A stretch of 31,632 nucleotides of DNA, from NCBI GenBank assembly GCA_002727275.1, contig PBWO01000045.1:1-31632 (forward strand), given 5' to 3'. Shown here piece after piece: positions 31,623 to 31,632 of this stretch. The stretch is from Methanobacteriota archaeon. Its GTDB lineage: Archaea > Thermoplasmatota > Poseidoniia > Poseidoniales > Thalassarchaeaceae. Each line of letters starts with the position of its first letter. The stretch's first letter is position 1. Both the position numbers and the translations under genes were made by a program. The notes below the pieces were generated by a model, which saw only the letters and a list, made by a program, of their open reading frames with translations, had not been told where the DNA came from and did no database searches.

Positions 31623-31632
31623 CATGACAATG

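Noticed and set aside
1..31632. CRISPR array, insertion sequence, integrase or prophage
   Set aside because: No regularly spaced repeats, transposase, integrase or phage structural genes were seen; nearly all bases belong to the listed genes.

Overview
The window looks like a piece of a marine Euryarchaeota genome, most likely Candidatus Poseidoniales (Marine Group II, Thermoplasmatota). Archaeal markers are an NMD3 family protein and a fused SIS-type phosphoglucose/phosphomannose isomerase. Bacterial-type gyrBA, a SufCBD operon, and very large secreted proteases with C-terminal membrane anchors and acidic or Zn-ribbon cytosolic tails fit that lineage. The lineage is inferred from gene content and style; no search was run.

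Layout. 1-993 (+): the 3' end of rmuC, then an M23 metallopeptidase. 990-5473 (-): one tight cluster read right to left: a CcmA-CcmB fusion, CcmC, a 46-residue CcmD-like protein, NMD3, and phosphoglucose/phosphomannose isomerase. 5545-11987 (+): rhomboid protease, a 1569-residue subtilase and a Maf nucleotide pyrophosphatase. 11984-16053: Fe-S assembly, with a NifU-like scaffold (-) divergent from sufC-sufB-sufD (+), followed by an uncatalogued 54-residue Cys-rich protein. 16050-17656: a membrane protein with an Smr domain (-) divergent from a DUF2085 membrane protein (+). 17657-20751 (-): secreted glutamine cyclotransferase, a membrane protein with a carboxypeptidase-regulatory-like domain, and a thymidylate kinase with a second unknown domain. 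20828-25845 (+): a 1368-residue HExxH metalloprotease with PKD domains and an unknown anchored surface protein. 25842-26654 (-): type I 3-dehydroquinate dehydratase. 26840-31493 (+): gyrB-gyrA. 31536-31622: tRNA-Ser(GCU).

Together the genes cover peptide scavenging at the cell surface (subtilase, PKD metalloprotease, glutamine cyclotransferase, rhomboid), heme export for cytochrome c maturation, Fe-S cluster assembly, and housekeeping (gyrase, Tmk, AroD, NMD3). Coding density is extreme and no stretch over about 200 bases lacks a gene.

The items most worth following up are: all five convergent gene pairs touch, four of them by an identical 4-bp overlap that interlocks the two stop codons; the CcmAB fusion with its mini-CcmD; the Cys-rich protein attached to the suf operon; perfect palindromes directly upstream of gyrB and of both giant protease genes; and unusual domain fusions (Smr within membrane helices, Tmk plus unknown domain). 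I see no CRISPR array, insertion sequence or prophage.
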